From the NCBI RefSeq assembly GCF_023973825.1, contig NC_090120.1, forward strand, positions 1,812,501-1,852,500: 40,000 nt of DNA, in the 5' to 3' direction. A program made the position numbers and the translations under genes. Origin of the DNA: Plasmodium brasilianum (Eukaryota > Apicomplexa > Aconoidasida > Haemosporida > Plasmodiidae). Below, in pieces: positions 31,240 to 40,000 of this stretch; the first letter of the stretch is position 1, and the number at the start of each line of letters is the position of its first letter. The notes under the pieces are model-generated. The model did not search any database, was not told where the DNA came from, and saw only the letters and a program-made list of their open reading frames with translations.

Positions 31240-31406
31240 TTCATTTAATTTTGTTCATTTAATTTTGTTCATTTAATTTTGTTCATTTAATTTTGTTCAT
31301 TTATTTTTGTTCATTTATTTTTGTTCATTAATTTTTGTTCATTAATTTTTGTTCATTTATTTTTGTTCATTTATTTTTGTTCATTTATTTTTGTTCATTT
31401 AATTTT
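31240..31406. repeat. 14-bp repeat (ttttgttcatttaa), about 12 copies
   Basis: TTTTGTTCATTTAA, then TTTTGTTCATTTAT and TTTTGTTCATTAAT variants occur in blocks, preceded by related TTTTATTTCGTTCATTTAA. Confidence 0.9.
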
Positions 31407-31476
31407 ATTTTATTTCACTGTGTTATTTCTCTTCATTTTTCTTCATTTTTCTTCATTTTTTTTTTTTTTTTAACAA

Positions 31477-31542
31477 ATGGTAAACGCCAAGAGGGCGTGT
31501 TTTCATTTTGAGCGTACGCTTAAAAAGGAAAAGGAATTAAAA
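31477..31542 (+). other. Exon-like 22-codon open segment
   Basis: An ATG after a T-tract opens MVNAKRACFHFERTLKKEKE-LK, ending exactly at a GTAAAT donor in phase 0. The codons are richer in GC than the flanks. Without splicing it stops three codons later (VNL). The nearest downstream acceptor (tgtttcag, 31566) would make a 24-base intron, which is too short; the next, tctggacaag, would add a hydrophobic exon. Parentage is unresolved. Confidence 0.25.
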
Positions 31543-31907
31543 GTAAATCTTTGAGATGTGTTTCAGTTGCATTTTAAAAAACATTAGGATTAAGAGAAGA
31601 GAAAAGAAGAGCAGGATAAATTGTTTTATTCCTTTTAACATCTGGACAAGTCCTCATTTGGCATTCTTATATTTTTGCTCTTCTCTTCTAAACAAAAAGG
31701 GAACGGAAGAAAAAAAAAAAAAGAAAAAAAAAAAAAAAAAGGGATGAGCGCACAAACGTCATTTCAGCGTATTGCAGCGCAGTGAGGAGGATATATACAT
31801 GTACATACATAAAGGTGCCGATTTTCCTTTATTTTTTTATATTTTTATATTTTTATATTTTTTCTTCGTTCGCTTTGTCGTTTTTTTTCGTTCGTTTTGT
31901 AATTTTA

Positions 31908-32090
31908 CTATTTTTACTCATTTATCTCCTAATATTTTCTCATTTATCTCCTAATATTTTCTCATTTATCTCCTAATATTTTCTCATTTATCTCCTAATT
32001 TCTTCTCATTTATTCTTCTAATTTTTTCTCATTAAGTCTTCTAATTTCTTCTCATTTGTTCTAATTTTTTCTCATTTATTCTTATAATTT
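31908..32090. repeat. 23-bp minisatellite (ttttctcatttatctcctaa type) in the CstF-64 leader
   Basis: Four close copies of the TTTCTCATTTATCTCCTAAT core occur at 23-base spacing from about 31912, then degenerate TTCTCATTTATTCTTCTAAT copies. The array ends about 70 bases before the CstF-64 ATG. Confidence 0.88.
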
Positions 32091-32161
32091 TTCTTCATCT
32101 CCATTTTTGCATTTTTTTTCATCCATTTTCCTTTTTTTTTGATGGCCCTTGTCAAAAACGA

Positions 32162-34729
32162 ATGATGAACAAGAGCAATTACAGCCTGTGGGTGGGTAAC
32201 ATCCCATTTGATGTTACTGAAAAAGAATTGCATGAAATTTTGTCGAAAGTAGGGGATGTAATTAATGTAAGAATAAAATATGATATTGATAAAAATACAA
32301 GTAAAGGATTTGCTTTTTGTGAGTATAAAGATGTGGAAACATGTATGTTAGCACTGAAATATATAAATGGGTATGAAGTAAAAGGGAGAAAATTAAAACT
32401 GTATTGGGCCAACGAAGAGTTTAAAGAAAAGTTGACGAGCAATACGACTAGTAGTAGTGGTGTAGACATAATGACAGGAAAGAATAGAGAAGATGGGAGT
32501 GGTAAAAGAAATGGTAATACAAAAGACGTAAATAAATTAGAGCAACGTGGTAATATTTTAAGCACATGTTACAGTAGAAAGAATATGACTGAAGGAAATA
32601 CACACAGTAGTACAAATGGTATGAACTACACCATAGTAACAGCTCCAAATAATTATGTAAAACATAATAATCTTTCTATAGATAAGGAGTTATGGTGGAA
32701 TAATATAGAAGAAAACATGATGAAAGTAAATATTGCAAACATTATGCATACGTTAACAACTGCACAGATTATATACGTTTTGTCCTATTTTAAAAATTAT
32801 GCTTTAAAGAATTATAATAGCTTAAAAATGCTTTTTCAAAAAAATGGAAATGTTGGTTATGCTCTTCTTCATTGTTTATTCCTCGTTAATGTAATTAAAG
32901 AGCATAACGTGGGTAGCTCTAGTGATATGCATATTTGTGTTAATAACGATACAATAATGAATAGAAATGAACGAATACTACAGATGAACAGCAGCAAGGT
33001 GAAAATTAGGTTAAACGAGGAGGAACACAAAGGGGGGGTCAACAGTTATAATCATTACAGTAATAGTGTTTTCATTAGTAGTACTGCTAATAGTAACAAC
33101 AAAATGAAGGGATATAGTAAAAATAAAGACGACAGTGGTACAAATTTTTTTTTCAAAAATAATAATAAAAAGAATGCTAATAGTACAAAAGATGAAAGTG
33201 TTATCATGCATGGAAAAAATGAGAATAATTTAGCCAAAAATAATTTTTCGTCCTCCTCCAATTTTTCAAAAAAAAATTACATGTACAGTTCAGATAATGT
33301 GTTAGCCATAGGGGAAAAAGTGGTAAACGCTCCAAATATGGCAAATATAACAAACGTAGTAAGTGTAGGTTTGTATGGAAATAAAAAGAATGATACTATG
33401 CCAAGTAACAAATACAGTACTAACAGAAATGATTTTTCAAATTATAATTATAACAAAAATCGTTTCATCCATGAAGAGGAATCTATAACGAGTGGCTATG
33501 ACGATATATATAATAATGTGTATCCAAGTAGTAGTACCATGGGAGGTATAAAAGCGAGGGGAAGGAAAGGTGGTCTATACACCGGGGGTAATAATATTAC
33601 TAACATACCCCATGCTTCTATTGCTAATAACGGCGGTGGTAATGGTAAACTAAATAACGAATCTGCTCCCTATGATGGAAAACTATTCGATGATAACATA
33701 GTTATGAACTCAATGAGTGTTGGCAGTAATACTACAGAGTACAGGATAAATTACATGAATGATTTTTTTGATCAAAATAATGGTATTAACAACGCGAAAA
33801 TAATAAATCGTGCACATAACAACGTCAGTTTTGTGGAACGCGGAATGGATTCAAATCAGGCTAATCAGGCTAATCAGGCTAATCAGACTAGCCATGTGAG
33901 CCATATAGGCCACTCCAGTCATGCAAGTTATGCTAACCATGCCAACCATGCTGACTATCCCGACTATGTGAAAGCAGTGGAAACAAAACATATGTACAAG
34001 GAGTATGTGAATGATGGGGAAAGGTCTAACAATATGAGGGGGGTTGAAGTAGGATTCAACAGTTTTTACCACAGTGGAAACGAGGTAAGCGAGGCAAACG
34101 CGGTTAAGGGGAAAAACGAGGTTAAGGGGACAAACGAGTTAAATGGTACAAACGAGTTAAATGGTACAAACGAGATAAACCTAATGAACGACTTGCAGAA
34201 TGGAAGAAACAGAGACGACATTAGTGGTAAGCGTTTCACTGATATGAAGAAGGAGGTTAAGGGATCTAACGAACGAATGTATGATTACAGTGGGAAAGAA
34301 ATTAATGAACATAATGATCTGAACAGTTCAGGCGATTTGTATGGAAAGAATTATAACATAGAAGGAAATAACCTTATTAATGATGACAAGTCAAAAAAGA
34401 AAAAATATAATATAATGAAAAAGAATTTATATACTACCAATTGTAAGGGTAATAAAACTTTAATAATGGAGGGTATGAAGAGTAATGAGAATAATGCATC
34501 AACTGTTCATTCTTTAAGTAGTACCAATAATGCTTGTATAGACTCATTATATGCAAATGTTGACTTGCCAGATGAGGACTTAGTGAATGAAGTTATTAAA
34601 AATGAAGATATATTAAACAATATTTTAAAATCAAAAATACAAGACATGAAAAATTGGAACAGTGAGCAGAGAATGCAGGTCCTTTCTATTCAGAAGGCCC
34701 TCCAGCTGAAGGGGTACATGCTCAAGTGA
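32162..34729 (+). CDS. Cleavage stimulation factor subunit 2 (CstF-64) homologue, single exon
   Basis: CstF-64 binds the downstream GU/U-rich element of pre-mRNA and promotes 3'-end cleavage and polyadenylation in the nucleus. The 855-residue product has an N-terminal RRM (about 8-85) with RNP2 LWVGNI (9-14) and RNP1 KGFAFCEY (48-55), ending LKLYWANEE. A hinge-like helical region follows at about 178-247 (ELWWNNIEENMMKVN to NVGYALLHCLFLVNVI), where CstF-64 binds CstF-77. The last 55 residues (DLPDEDLVNEVI to QKALQLKGYMLK) match the conserved CstF C-terminal three-helix domain. The roughly 550 residues between are Asn/Ser/Gly-rich low complexity with tandem peptides (NQA x3, NGTNEL pairs, a His/Ala/Asn run). 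The order RRM, hinge, C-terminal helices is diagnostic. The first of two adjacent ATGs (MMNKSNY) is used. Confidence 0.93.
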   Translation: MMNKSNYSLWVGNIPFDVTEKELHEILSKVGDVINVRIKYDIDKNTSKGFAFCEYKDVETCMLALKYINGYEVKGRKLKLYWANEEFKEKLTSNTTSSSGVDIMTGKNREDGSGKRNGNTKDVNKLEQRGNILSTCYSRKNMTEGNTHSSTNGMNYTIVTAPNNYVKHNNLSIDKELWWNNIEENMMKVNIANIMHTLTTAQIIYVLSYFKNYALKNYNSLKMLFQKNGNVGYALLHCLFLVNVIKEHNVGSSSDMHICVNNDTIMNRNERILQMNSSKVKIRLNEEEHKGGVNSYNHYSNSVFISSTANSNNKMKGYSKNKDDSGTNFFFKNNNKKNANSTKDESVIMHGKNENNLAKNNFSSSSNFSKKNYMYSSDNVLAIGEKVVNAPNMANITNVVSVGLYGNKKNDTMPSNKYSTNRNDFSNYNYNKNRFIHEEESITSGYDDIYNNVYPSSSTMGGIKARGRKGGLYTGGNNITNIPHASIANNGGGNGKLNNESAPYDGKLFDDNIVMNSMSVGSNTTEYRINYMNDFFDQNNGINNAKIINRAHNNVSFVERGMDSNQANQANQANQTSHVSHIGHSSHASYANHANHADYPDYVKAVETKHMYKEYVNDGERSNNMRGVEVGFNSFYHSGNEVSEANAVKGKNEVKGTNELNGTNELNGTNEINLMNDLQNGRNRDDISGKRFTDMKKEVKGSNERMYDYSGKEINEHNDLNSSGDLYGKNYNIEGNNLINDDKSKKKKYNIMKKNLYTTNCKGNKTLIMEGMKSNENNASTVHSLSSTNNACIDSLYANVDLPDEDLVNEVIKNEDILNNILKSKIQDMKNWNSEQRMQVLSIQKALQLKGYMLK

Positions 34730-34880
34730 GGTGTGTGTGGAGACATACCTACATACGAAGAAACATACATATATGTTTGTGTGTATTATGTATGTATGTA
34801 CCTACTAGCTTTATGAATGCGTGCATACATTCAAAGGTGTGTACACACATGAACAGGTATGATTTCCCCCGTATTCGTAA

Positions 34881-34911
<31 letters not shown>

Positions 34912-35214
34912 GTGTATTTATGCGTATATATGTACATGTGTACGCGCGCAGCTGAGCCCTACATGTGATGTTGTAATAATTGTCTAGGTTACTATTTGAG
35001 AAAATTTTATTTTTCTGAATATCTTAAACTTAAGTGTTAAGTGAACCCTCCTTGTTTATTAAAGAGGTCTTTACTTATTTTTCAAGTTCAAAAAGAGATC
35101 AATTTTTTTTCGTCATAATTCTGCATATATCGTGGTATGTCACTTTGCAGTAGTTCATCTTGATGTTCTTTATTCTGTTATACTGAGTTTTAATTATTTT
35201 AATCCTGTTATATT

Positions 35215-35535
35215 TTACTGTATTTTGTTTTATTTTGCTATATTTTGTTTTATTTTGCTGTATTTTGCTGTATTTTGCTATATTTTGTTTTATTTTGCTG
35301 TATTTTGCTGTATTTTGCTATATTTTGTTTTATTTTGCTGTATTTTGCTTTATTTTGCTATATTTTGTTTTATTTTGCTATATTTTGCTATATTTTGCTG
35401 TATTTTGCTGTATTTTGTTTTATTTTGTTTTATTTTGCTATATTTTGTTTTATTTTGCTATATTTTGCTATATTTTGCTATATTTTGTTTTATTTTGCTA
35501 TATTTTGCTATATTTTGTTTTATATTTTTATATTA
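35215..35535. repeat. 10-bp repeat (tattttgctg / tattttgttt), about 30 copies
   Basis: Units TATTTTGCTG, TATTTTGCTA and TATTTTGTTT alternate in a higher-order order (for example GTTT, GCTG, GCTG, GCTA) that itself partly repeats. That points to expansion of multi-unit blocks. Confidence 0.9.
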
Positions 35536-35754
35536 TTATTTTTTTTTTTTTCAATGCTTCTGGAATGCTCGCATATGACTGTGCATGTCTACTTGATGCC
35601 CATAAACAAAATAAAATAAAAAAAAAAAAAAAAAAAAATTTCTACAAAATGATGCTTTCACTTTTCGTTTATTTTACAAGTATAGCGGCTGCTTTGCGAC
35701 GCGTATATTAGTAGGCTTATGCGCATATATACGTATATACGTATGTACGTATGT

Positions 35755-36098
35755 ATGTGCATATATATATGTATGTATATGTATGTATATGTATGTATAT
35801 GTATGTATATGTATGTATGTGTATATATATGTATGTATGTGTATATATATGTATGTATGTGTATATATATGTATGTATGTGTATATATATGTATGTATGT
35901 GTATATATATGTATGTATGTGTATATATATGTATGTATGTGTATATATATGTATGTATGTGTATATATATGTATGTATGTGTATATATATGTATGTATGT
36001 GTATGTATATGTATGTATGTGTATATATATGTATGTATGTGTATATATATGTATGTATATGTATGTATATGTATGTATGTGTATGTATACTTGTGCAT
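35755..36098. repeat. 20-bp repeat (gtatgtatgtgtatatatat), about 16 copies
   Basis: Nearly identical 20-base units run in strict register through 35811-36060, flanked by GTATGTATAT variants. The array ends about 60 bases upstream of the ATG at 36160, so it probably lies in the promoter or leader of the membrane-protein gene. It is alternating purine-pyrimidine throughout. Confidence 0.92.
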
Positions 36099-36159
36099 GT
36101 TTGTACTTCCGTGCGCACTGTGATTGTGGCATGGCGAAAAGGGGTTGGTTTCACTTAAG

Positions 36160-39100
36160 ATGAATGATAGGTACCTACTAAACAATATATTAATAAAAAA
36201 CTCCTTAGTAAAGAGATATGTGAAATGCCCTTATAGAAATGAAAAGGGCGGAAAGAACATTGTAGTGCTGCTGTACATGTACAGTAAATATTATAAAAAG
36301 ATATGTACAGTTGATAAATTTAAGACAAGTAACAAAAAGCTATATATTGTATATACGAGTGATAAAAATGTAAAAATCAATAATATAAAAAATAGGATCG
36401 TTAAACATAATGTACTTTACAATTTTAAAATTTTATTTTCTGTTATGTTGTTTTTAATTCTTCTATATTCTTTTCTAATATGTTTGATAGTCTACAATAA
36501 TAAACATCATGTTGAGTGCACACTACCTTTTACTGACTGTCCTTTACTATTACACGCCGATATTCATAACTTCTTTAAAAACTATAAAGTAAACAATATA
36601 ACGAAGGAGAATATACTGGCCATATATAGAAGCATGGAAAAGTTGAATGCACATCGTCATCACACACATGGTAGCAATGCGCTACGAAGCAGTATATCAG
36701 GAAGAGGCATGTTAGGAGGGGGTATACTACGAAACGGTGCACATATGAAAAAAAAAAGGTACACGATATTAAAAACACAAAGAGTACAGTGCACCCACTG
36801 TGAAGTTGTTTTTAGCATAATGGGAAATGAAACGGTGCAAGATATTTTTGACTTTGAAGAAATAAATAAGTGCGTTAAAATTATCGACACAAGATCCTGT
36901 GTTAATGTAAAAAATGGTGTAATAAAGAACAGCAAAATTCATATATATAAAAAGTACACAGATACTATAAAAAACATGGATCATCTAGAGAATTTGAATA
37001 GCCATGAGTATTTCCTAAAGGGCATGTACTACAACTCCTACATGAAGGAGAAAGTCGTCATTCGGGGTAAGAAAACGAACAAAAGGGGGGATGGGAGGTA
37101 ATGTGCTTCCCCATCTTCGTTGCCAGAGCCACATAACATATTATTTGTATCGCTTTATTCTGCTCATTTTACTTTTTACCCATTTGTCCCTTCACCCTCG
37201 TTCTTTCCTCTTTTACTGCTTTTGCTCGTTCTCTTTACAGATAAAATAAAATACTTGTACCCTTCTTTATACAACTATGTGGTTAACCTGGACGATTTTA
37301 AATTTTATGGCGAAGGAGGCAAAAGTACTGCATGCACGCGTTCACACAGGTGTCCATGCGGATATCCACGCGGATGTACATGTGTATTTCCATATGCATC
37401 TTCTTATAAACGCTAGTGCATGCTCTAAAGCTAGATCAGGCATAAGATCAACTTAACTTCGCTTCCTCTCATTCGTTATTTACTTATTTTTCGTTCCTAT
37501 TTCTTTTCTATTTAGTTTCCTTTTTTTTTTTCATTTGCTTCCGCAGGAATCCACGTGAACCAAGAGGATCTGAGGGATGGAAATTCCCCGAGCGACGAAA
37601 ACGCAAACCTTTGTCGTTCGGCCTGTGGACATTTTGCGTGGGTTTTGTTTTAAAATAAAAAAAAGCTCTGCTTTTGCGCGTTTGCACTATTTACATGATG
37701 CATTTTACTCCTTAGCAGTGTAGCATTGTGTACATTGAGATGTAACACGTTACTCATTTGTTTGTCTATTTGTTTATCTGTTTGTTTGTCTATTTGTTTA
37801 TCTGTTTGTTTGTCTATTTGTTTATCTGTTTGTTTGTCTGTTTGTCTGTCTATTCGTTTATCTGTTTGTCTGTCTATTTGTTTATCTGTTTGTCTGTCTA
37901 CTTGTTTATCTTGTTTGTTATTCGTGTTTGTTTGTCTGTCTATTCGTTTATCTGTTTGTCTGTCTATTCGTTTATCTGTTTGTCTGTCTATTCGTTTATC
38001 TGTTTGTCTGTCTATTCGTTTATCTGTTTGTCTGTCTATTCGTTTATCTGTTTGTCTGTCTATTCGTTTATCTGTTTGTCTGTCTATTCGTTTATCTGTT
38101 TGTCTGTCTATTCGTTTATCTGTTTGTCTGTCTATTCGTTTATCTGTTTGTCTGTCTATTCGTTTATCTGTTTGTCTGTCTATTCGTTTATCTGTTTGTC
38201 TGTCTATTCGTTTATCTGTTTGTCTGTCTATTCGTTTATCTGTTTGTCTGTCTATTCGTTTATCTGTTTGTCTGTCTATTCGTTTATCTGTTTGTCTGTC
38301 TATTCGTTTATCTGTTTGTCTGTCTATTTGTTTATCTGTTTGTCTGTCTATTTGTTTATTTGTTTACCTGTTTATCTGTTCATTTTATTATTATTTTTTT
38401 TTTTTTGGCAGGGAGAGCACATTTTACTGGTTATGCCCCGATATGTACAAAAATCAGGAAAATACTTACGAATACAATATTTCAAAAATCATTGAAAGGG
38501 TATTAAACTATAAACATGTTGGTTATGGGGAAAAGAATAAACACATAGTTGAAATGTCTAAGTCTACTCCTACAACGGATGCATACAAACATTTCGGATA
38601 CATTTCTCACTCTTTAAAGCTCCCATTGAGAATTGATATATATAATAGATTTAAATTATTTGAAAAAGAATATTTAGGAGACGACATTCTTGAACTTTTG
38701 TATAAAGCTTTCTTTTCCACAGACGAAAAAGATATATCTAAAAGGACTAGTCTACATGATGAAACAAAAGACGACCTTTATAAAAGGAATGGTGTTCAAC
38801 ACACACAAGTAGATGTTCAAAAGTTAGCCTTTTTCTCTACAATTTATAGCGACTTGAACAAAAATAAGCATGTTCCAATCGAAAAGGAGGAACAGCGGAA
38901 GCAGAACGGTAGTGGTAGACTTGCTAGTCTGGGTGTTAAACGTGCGGAAGACGACGAAATGAACGGATGTGTTCACTCCAATCATTGCGGGAATCCAAAT
39001 GACTATGATGGATATGATGCACAAGGGGATATTGCGCACAGAGGACGCAGTACACTAAATGAGGTAGTTATTACTGATAAAAAAGGGGAAAATAAAGAAA

Positions 39101-39627
39101 TGCAGAAAGATAAGGAAGAAGAGAACTTCCTTAAGGAGAAGCCATCATATGGTAGTAAGAAGAGTCGTAAAGAGTGCAACAGTGGAAGCAGTAGTAGTCA
39201 CAGTAGACAAGATGGAGTGGAAAAGAGTTCGGAGGAGATCCCCTTCAAGAAAGATGAACCGAAATATGTGCTAATAGAAGAGATGCCAACAGCGAACAAA
39301 CATTTAAATTATGTTCCATCTAAATACAAGTTTACTAAAGAACTTATATTAAAATCCTCTTCCATATTTTTTGGACAAATGAGAATTGTATTACAGATAA
39401 TTACTTTCTTCTTATGTATTCTTTTTTTAATCACTATCTTTTTAGTCATTTTGTATATTTACATGAACAGTACAGACGAAGTGTCTATAATTCTAAAAGA
39501 TGACGAAGTGATAGAGGAAATGCCGAGATATTTAAAGCGCCTATCAAGACATTTACTAAATGATGAGAATGAAAATATTAATAAAAATTATTTTCGAAAA
39601 TTTAAGCATATGAGTTACCCCTTTTAG
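36160..39627 (+). CDS. Two-pass membrane protein of unknown function, four exons
   Basis: Exons: 36160-37066, 37241-37324, 37547-37637 and 38412-39627; phases 1, 1 and 2 agree and give 765 residues. I do not recognise a family. A basic N-terminal domain (MNDRYLLNNILIKNSLVKRY) precedes a first membrane helix FSVMLFLILLYSFLICLIVY (about 93-112). A long middle part follows, with cysteine pairs (VECTLPFTDCP, VQCTHCEVVF, RSACGHF, WLCPDM). A Ser/Lys/Glu-rich low-complexity stretch comes next, then a second helix VLQIITFFLCILFLITIFLV followed by a short tail ending KFKHMSYPF. The cysteines between the helices suggest a lumenal or extracellular loop with disulphides, by inference. Donors are gtaaga, gtactg and gtgggt. 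The last intron (774 bases) is swollen by a 24-bp minisatellite. The start follows an in-frame non-ATG stretch; ATG 36160 is the first in frame. Confidence 0.85.
37755..38372. repeat. 24-bp intronic minisatellite (tgtctgtctattcgtttatc core), about 24 copies
   Basis: From 37931 to about 38330 the unit repeats with hardly a mismatch at 24-base spacing (17 copies). Earlier copies (37755-37920) are more diverged, with TTTG for TTCG. It lies wholly inside the third intron of the membrane-protein gene, on the non-template strand as a pyrimidine/G-rich array. All three plus-strand frames are open through it. Confidence 0.93.
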
Positions 39628-40000
39628 GGGGAGGGGGTGATAACGAAAGAGTTGACACGCACAGGCAGGCGAGTGCACGTATAAAAGCAAACATGTATAA
39701 AAGCAAACGCGCATAAAAGTAAACACGCATAAAAGCAAACGCGCATAAAAGTAAACACGCATAAAAGCAAACGCGCATAAATGTAAACACGCTTAAAAGC
39801 AAACGCGCATAAATGTAAACACGCTTAAAAGCAAACGCGCATAAATGTAAACGCGCATAAAAGTAAACACGCATAAATGTAAACGCGCACATGTACACAC
39901 CCACCAACAGATCACATGGGCAATATATCAATTACTCCTTTTTTTTTTTTTTTTTTTTTTTTTTGTTATGTATGTTTTTTTGCAATTCCTAAACTCTTTA
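39628..40000. other. 3' flank of the membrane-protein gene
   Basis: This contains a 16-bp repeat (listed) and a T25 tract (39940-39964). No gene is seen before the window ends. Confidence 0.7.
39680..39895. repeat. 16-bp repeat (aaacgcgcataaaagt), about 13 copies
   Basis: Units alternate AAACGCGCATAAAAGT, AAACACGCATAAAAGC and AAACACGCTTAAAAGC, forming a 32-base higher-order unit. It starts about 50 bases after the stop codon at 39627 and is CG-rich compared with its flanks. Confidence 0.9.

Larger units (their letters stand above)
31047..32161. other. Divergent intergenic region, right part (CstF-64 upstream)
   Basis: This contains a T15 tract (31183-31198), 14-bp and 23-bp pyrimidine-rich repeats (listed), a short exon-like frame at 31477-31542, and purine tracts at 31705-31743. 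The CstF-64 promoter should lie here. Confidence 0.6.
34730..36159. other. Intergenic between CstF-64 and the membrane-protein gene
   Basis: This contains the CstF-64 3' UTR, a T26 tract (34885-34910), two large repeat arrays (35215-35535 and 35755-36098, listed) and an A18 tract (35619-35637). The three-frame open stretches here are repeat artefacts. Confidence 0.7.

Noticed and set aside
35719..36163. Long overlapping frames of Tyr/Ile/Cys/Met or Thr/His repeats on both strands.
   Set aside because: They are translations of the 20-bp microsatellite-like array, open because the unit lacks stops.
37726..38411. Start of a 633-residue protein with Leu/Ser/Val/Cys octapeptide repeats.
   Set aside because: The repeat region has a valid donor and acceptor at its ends in matching phase (37637/38412) and separates exons of one membrane protein, so it is intronic.
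3186..39895. Regularly spaced repeats that might suggest CRISPR arrays.
   Set aside because: These are head-to-tail minisatellites without unique spacers, in a eukaryotic nuclear genome.

Overview
The window is nuclear DNA of a malaria parasite (Plasmodium). It is strongly A+T rich, full of poly(A)/poly(T) tracts and minisatellites, and has short GT..AG introns. The encoded proteins are unmistakably Plasmodium: profilin, M18 aspartyl aminopeptidase, a signal-peptide-bearing organellar S6. From memory, profilin and M18AAP are also neighbours on P. falciparum chromosome 9, so the block looks like conserved synteny. The less extreme base composition suggests a lineage such as P. malariae or P. 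ovale, but the species cannot be fixed from sequence alone.

Layout. Profilin (+, four exons, 1652-2995) converges on M18 aspartyl aminopeptidase (-, 4302-5885). A minus-strand series follows: an organellar RF1-type release factor (8107-9581, two exons), a DHHC palmitoyltransferase in about eight exons (10251-13460), an apicoplast-type ribosomal protein S6 (14420-15296, two exons), a 1032-residue helical protein of unknown function (16244-19342), the importin-alpha exporter CSE1/CAS (20342-25055, three exons), and a 182-residue unknown protein (29016-29564). On the plus strand are a CstF-64 homologue (32162-34729, one exon) and a two-pass membrane protein (36160-39627, four exons).

The intergenic DNA holds at least sixteen tandem-repeat arrays with units of 10-24 bp. 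It also holds several exon-like segments too short for ordinary gene calling. The best is a two-exon minus-strand gene at 25789-26007 whose 38-residue product aligns with bacterial/organellar ribosomal protein bL34. Others, less certain, lie at 30791-31046, 13807-14129, 31477-31542 and 9641-9963.

Functional themes. Organellar translation recurs (release factor, S6, possible bL34). The other identifiable genes serve actin dynamics (profilin), haemoglobin-peptide turnover (M18AAP), protein palmitoylation (DHHC), nuclear transport (CSE1) and mRNA 3'-end formation (CstF-64). There is no operon logic. No tRNA, rRNA, transposon or CRISPR array was found. The most interesting points are the hidden bL34-like gene, the shortened stop-codon-reading loop of the release factor, the split DHHC gene with a frame break inside an A23 tract, a 23-bp near-perfect palindrome in a divergent intergenic region, and an intronic 24-bp minisatellite that is open in every plus-strand frame and runs in frame into the next exon.
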